DNA of 7,352 nucleotides, taken from contig CAYRDM010000029.1 in assembly GCA_964423175.1 (NCBI GenBank), forward strand, positions 1 to 7,352. The letters run 5' to 3'. The DNA comes from JBGQJN01 sp964423175. GTDB taxonomy: Bacteria > Patescibacteriota > Minisyncoccia > 2-02-FULL-40-12 > IGHO2-01-FULL-4-A. Positions 5,314 through 7,352 of the stretch are shown piece after piece. The notes under the pieces were generated by a model. It was not told the origin of the DNA. It worked only from the letters and a program-made list of their open reading frames with translations, and did not search any database. The translations under genes and the position numbers were made by a program. Position 1 is the first letter of the stretch. Each line of letters begins with the position of its first letter.

Positions 5314-5319
5314 GGGGAG
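5314..5319 (+). promoter_or_regulatory. Ribosome-binding site of the surface-protein gene
   Basis: GGGGAG ends 13 bases before ATG 5333, a longer spacer than usual, filled almost wholly with A. The only clear Shine-Dalgarno before a long CDS in this window; the GH1, winged-helix and membrane-protein genes look leaderless instead. An in-frame TAA at 5327-5329 fixes the start to 5333 or later. Confidence 0.6.
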
Positions 5320-5332
5320 CAAAAAATAAAAA

Positions 5333-7352
5333 ATGACTAAATCTATGACATATGGCGGCGGCGAGTTACAAAAGACTCAAGTCGTCATTGCAATAGCAAC
5401 AGCAATGTTGCTAGTCGTGGGGTTGGTTTACTTCTTGGGTGTTCGTAACACCTTCGCAGTTGCCCCTTCCGACTATGGATTAAAAGAAGGTAACACTATC
5501 AGTGCTGCCGGTTCTGATGATCCAGATATATATATCGTTAATGACTGGGGTTATAAGAGATTATTCTTGAACCCTGCGATCTTCGGATTCTATGGACACC
5601 TTGGTGGCTTCGCAGCCGTTAAGAATGTCTCTCCTTCAACCAGAGATGCTTTCGGAACTTCTGGCTTGTTCAGAAATTGTGAAACCAACGACCAAAAAGT
5701 TTATGGTGTTGAATCAACTGGTGAAGACACTGGTATGCTCCACTGGGTTAATACCACTGGTGCACAAGCAGTTGCCGATGATCCAAATTTCTTTAAGAAA
5801 GTTTTCTGTATTAACAGCAATGAGTTTAATTGGTACTCAAAAGGTTCCAACTACACATCTGTTAATCAAGTTCCAAATTACAGCAGAACACCAGGTGTAA
5901 CACCTCCTCCAGGAGGCCCGTTGTCAGTTGGTTTAGCTGCTGATAACCCATCAGCAAGAACAATCACTAAGAATGCTGTCGGTGTTACATTCTTGAATGT
6001 TTGGTTCTCAGGTTCTGGTACAGTCAATTCAGTGACTGTTAAGAGATTAGGTCCTGGTGAAACAAATGATTTCAGCAACGTATACATCTATGATGGCGCC
6101 AAGAGGTTAACCTCTGGTAAGACATTTTCTTCTTCAACCGGTGAAGTTACATTTATTAACTTGAATGTATCTGTAAACGGTAGCAAAGAATTGTCCGTTG
6201 TTGCTGACATGGATGCAACTAACAACACAGCAGGAAACGTTAACTCTGTTTCTTTGACTGCTGTTGGTGCTAACGGAAATGTTTCCGGCTTGCCTTTGAC
6301 AGGTAATAATGTAACTACATCTGGTACAACAGGTGGAAGCTATGATGTTGCCAAACAAGGTTCAATCGGAGATCCAAACGTTGGACAGAAACATGCTCAA
6401 TTAACTGAATTCAAAGTCACTGCAAATACAGAAACAGCAAGCATAAAGAGGATGACTCTTTTGCAAGGTGGATCTGTTAAACCACAAGACATCGCAAATG
6501 TCACTTTGGTTAGCGGTAGTCAAACTTGGAACGGGACAGTTACCAGCGATGGTTACTTTGTATTCGATCTAGGTGCTGGTCTATCAATTCCAAAAGGTGG
6601 AAACGCAGTATTCGATGTTTACGGTGATTTGAACGGTAAGAAATCAGAAACAGTTATTCTTTACTTTGAGAATGACTCTGATTTGTTAGCTGTTGGAGAC
6701 CAATACGGTCAGGGTATGGCAGAAAACAGCAATACTCTTGATACATCTGCAGAAGGATTTACTTTGACCTTGCAAGGTGGTGTATTGACGATCACTTACA
6801 GCGGTCCAAATGCTGCTAACATTGGAACAGACACATCCGATACGACATTCTTGAAATACACAATGCTTGCCGCTACGAACATTGAAGTTCGTAAGACCAG
6901 ATTCACATGGTGCTGGGATTCAGCTGGAAACGGAACATATGATGCTGCCGCTGACACCACAAATGGTTTCAACGACGTCCTCGATGTCAAAGTTTCAGAT
7001 GATGTCACTCATCAGGTTGTGATGGGTCCTGTAGATGGAAGCTCATTCAAGACATCTCAATCAGGAACATGCCCAAGTTCAGTCACTGGTGCTGGTTATC
7101 AGTACACAGATGCATTTGATTTGTCAGCTGGTGTTGCAAGAAGCTTTACTGCAACAGCTGATGTCAAACTTAGCAACGGAACTGGTGCAGTTGCCAACTT
7201 ATCTTCAGGGGACAAAATTAAATTGGTTCTAGAAGATTATTCAGCTGATACACCTGACGTAGCTGTTATGAAGTACTCAGGTACGAATACAGCTGTTGCC
7301 GATGCTGATATAGTTCCAAATGCCGATATTGCAGGAAGTGAAATGACAATTA
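5333..7352 (+). CDS. Large secreted/cell-surface protein, candidate S-layer protein (3' end outside window)
   Basis: The frame stays open for 673 codons to the window edge, so length and C-terminus are unknown. Residues 1-14 are polar; 15-36 form a hydrophobic signal or anchor helix (VVIAIATAMLLVVGLVYFLGV), with possible cleavage near TFAVA (40-44). Residues about 65-170 form a domain with IYIVNDWGYKRLFLNP, GFYGHLGGF, SGLFRNC and KKVFCI (Cys116, Cys159), a style I associate with Parcubacteria surface proteins. A Pro-rich link (187-196) leads to beta-rich modules: about 197-312, 341-467 and from about 475 on. The first two share a pattern of hydrophobic strands, SVTVKR/SIKRMTL and a V-D/Y-G-D-like ending, suggesting Ig-like repeats. 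The protein is rich in Thr, Ser, Asn, Gly and Ala. Codon choice (AAC, TTC, GGT, GTT, ACA, GAA) differs from the neighbours, as in highly expressed genes. ATG 5333 fits the ribosome site; ATG 5345 is a weaker alternative. Confidence 0.82.
   Translation, partial: MTKSMTYGGGELQKTQVVIAIATAMLLVVGLVYFLGVRNTFAVAPSDYGLKEGNTISAAGSDDPDIYIVNDWGYKRLFLNPAIFGFYGHLGGFAAVKNVSPSTRDAFGTSGLFRNCETNDQKVYGVESTGEDTGMLHWVNTTGAQAVADDPNFFKKVFCINSNEFNWYSKGSNYTSVNQVPNYSRTPGVTPPPGGPLSVGLAADNPSARTITKNAVGVTFLNVWFSGSGTVNSVTVKRLGPGETNDFSNVYIYDGAKRLTSGKTFSSSTGEVTFINLNVSVNGSKELSVVADMDATNNTAGNVNSVSLTAVGANGNVSGLPLTGNNVTTSGTTGGSYDVAKQGSIGDPNVGQKHAQLTEFKVTANTETASIKRMTLLQGGSVKPQDIANVTLVSGSQTWNGTVTSDGYFVFDLGAGLSIPKGGNAVFDVYGDLNGKKSETVILYFENDSDLLAVGDQYGQGMAENSNTLDTSAEGFTLTLQGGVLTITYSGPNAANIGTDTSDTTFLKYTMLAATNIEVRKTRFTWCWDSAGNGTYDAAADTTNGFNDVLDVKVSDDVTHQVVMGPVDGSSFKTSQSGTCPSSVTGAGYQYTDAFDLSAGVARSFTATADVKLSNGTGAVANLSSGDKIKLVLEDYSADTPDVAVMKYSGTNTAVADADIVPNADIAGSEMTI

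Larger units (their letters stand above)
4928..5332 (+). ncRNA. Long structured mRNA leader of the surface-protein gene
   Basis: About 405 bases lie between the predicted start of P2 and the ATG, and they are dense in base-pairing potential. In order: 5' strand of a long-range helix (4928-4939, pairs with 5130-5141, 11 pairs and one C-A mismatch); a small hairpin 4956-4970; hairpin A 5004-5045 (11 pairs, one U-U mismatch); hairpin B 5049-5105 (about 22 nearly continuous pairs); paired arms 5195-5202/5249-5256 enclosing hairpin 5217-5239; and hairpin D 5286-5307 just before the ribosome site. The long-range helix starts on the predicted first transcribed base. I recognise no known RNA class (not tmRNA, RNase P, SRP RNA or a familiar riboswitch). 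A cis-acting leader is more likely than a free RNA because nothing separates it from the CDS. Confidence 0.55.

Noticed and set aside
4928..5332. Known RNA classes (tmRNA, RNase P RNA, SRP RNA, 6S RNA, tRNA)
   Set aside because: The hallmark conserved sequences and end structures are absent; the AGTCCGG string alone is not enough for RNase P, and the multi-branched fold is unlike 6S RNA.
5438..5452. Perfect inverted repeat GGTGTT-CGT-AACACC inside the surface-protein CDS
   Set aside because: It lies in coding sequence for the end of the signal helix and is short; without comparison it is best taken as chance.
5592..5900. Forward ORF of 102 codons within the surface-protein gene
   Set aside because: It is an alternative frame inside the long open CDS that starts at 5333; that CDS has clear domain structure and codon bias.
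5878..7232. Several short ORFs on both strands (5878-6087, 6134-6358, 6796-7008, 7035-7232)
   Set aside because: All overlap the surface-protein CDS in other frames and have low-complexity translations with no independent signals.
1..7352. CRISPR array, insertion sequence, prophage or toxin-antitoxin system
   Set aside because: No spaced direct repeats, transposase, integrase or paired small genes were found.

Overview
The window looks like a chromosomal piece from a low-GC bacterium of the Candidate Phyla Radiation (Patescibacteria), most likely Parcubacteria-like. This rests on protein style recalled from memory, not on a search: the N-terminal domain of the large surface protein, a compact GH1 enzyme, and small membrane-anchored or winged-helix hypotheticals. 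TGA acts as an ordinary stop (three genes end in TGA and no gene has an in-frame TGA), so recoded lineages such as Gracilibacteria are unlikely. All genes read rightward.

Left part (1-3271): the C-terminal tail of an unknown gene ends at 136 and is followed by an intrinsic terminator (148-173). A tight three-gene operon follows: a cytoplasmic family 1 glycoside hydrolase, a ten-helix EamA/DMT-type transporter, and a membrane-anchored clan GH-A-like glycosidase. The gaps are 6 bp and a 4-bp ATGA overlap, and a strong, probably bidirectional hairpin terminator (3241-3275) closes the unit. The simplest reading is a small glycoside-processing cassette: an outside hydrolase, a permease and an inside hydrolase. 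Substrate and transport direction cannot be read from sequence.

Middle part (3272-4455): a winged-helix protein of unknown target and a single-pass membrane protein with an NTF2-like domain. Each has its own promoter. For these two genes and for the GH1 gene, the -10 box lies so close to the start codon that the mRNA should be leaderless or nearly so.

Right part (4456-7352): 877 bases without a substantial gene precede a very large open CDS that runs off the window. Its 673 visible codons encode an N-terminal membrane segment, a conserved Cys-containing domain and repeated beta-rich modules, as in CPR candidate S-layer proteins. The CDS uses a codon set typical of high expression. The gene-free stretch holds a long inverted repeat, a 40-nt pure A/T run, a consensus DnaA-box 9-mer with weaker relatives, and two tandem sigma70-type promoters. 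It then holds a roughly 405-nt transcribed leader with several strong hairpins, a long-range helix that closes on the first transcribed bases, duplicated GCAACC/GGTTGC elements that can swap partners, and a 12-codon upstream ORF. This leader RNA is the best candidate here for an undescribed element: a cis-regulatory or mRNA-stabilising RNA for the surface-layer gene.
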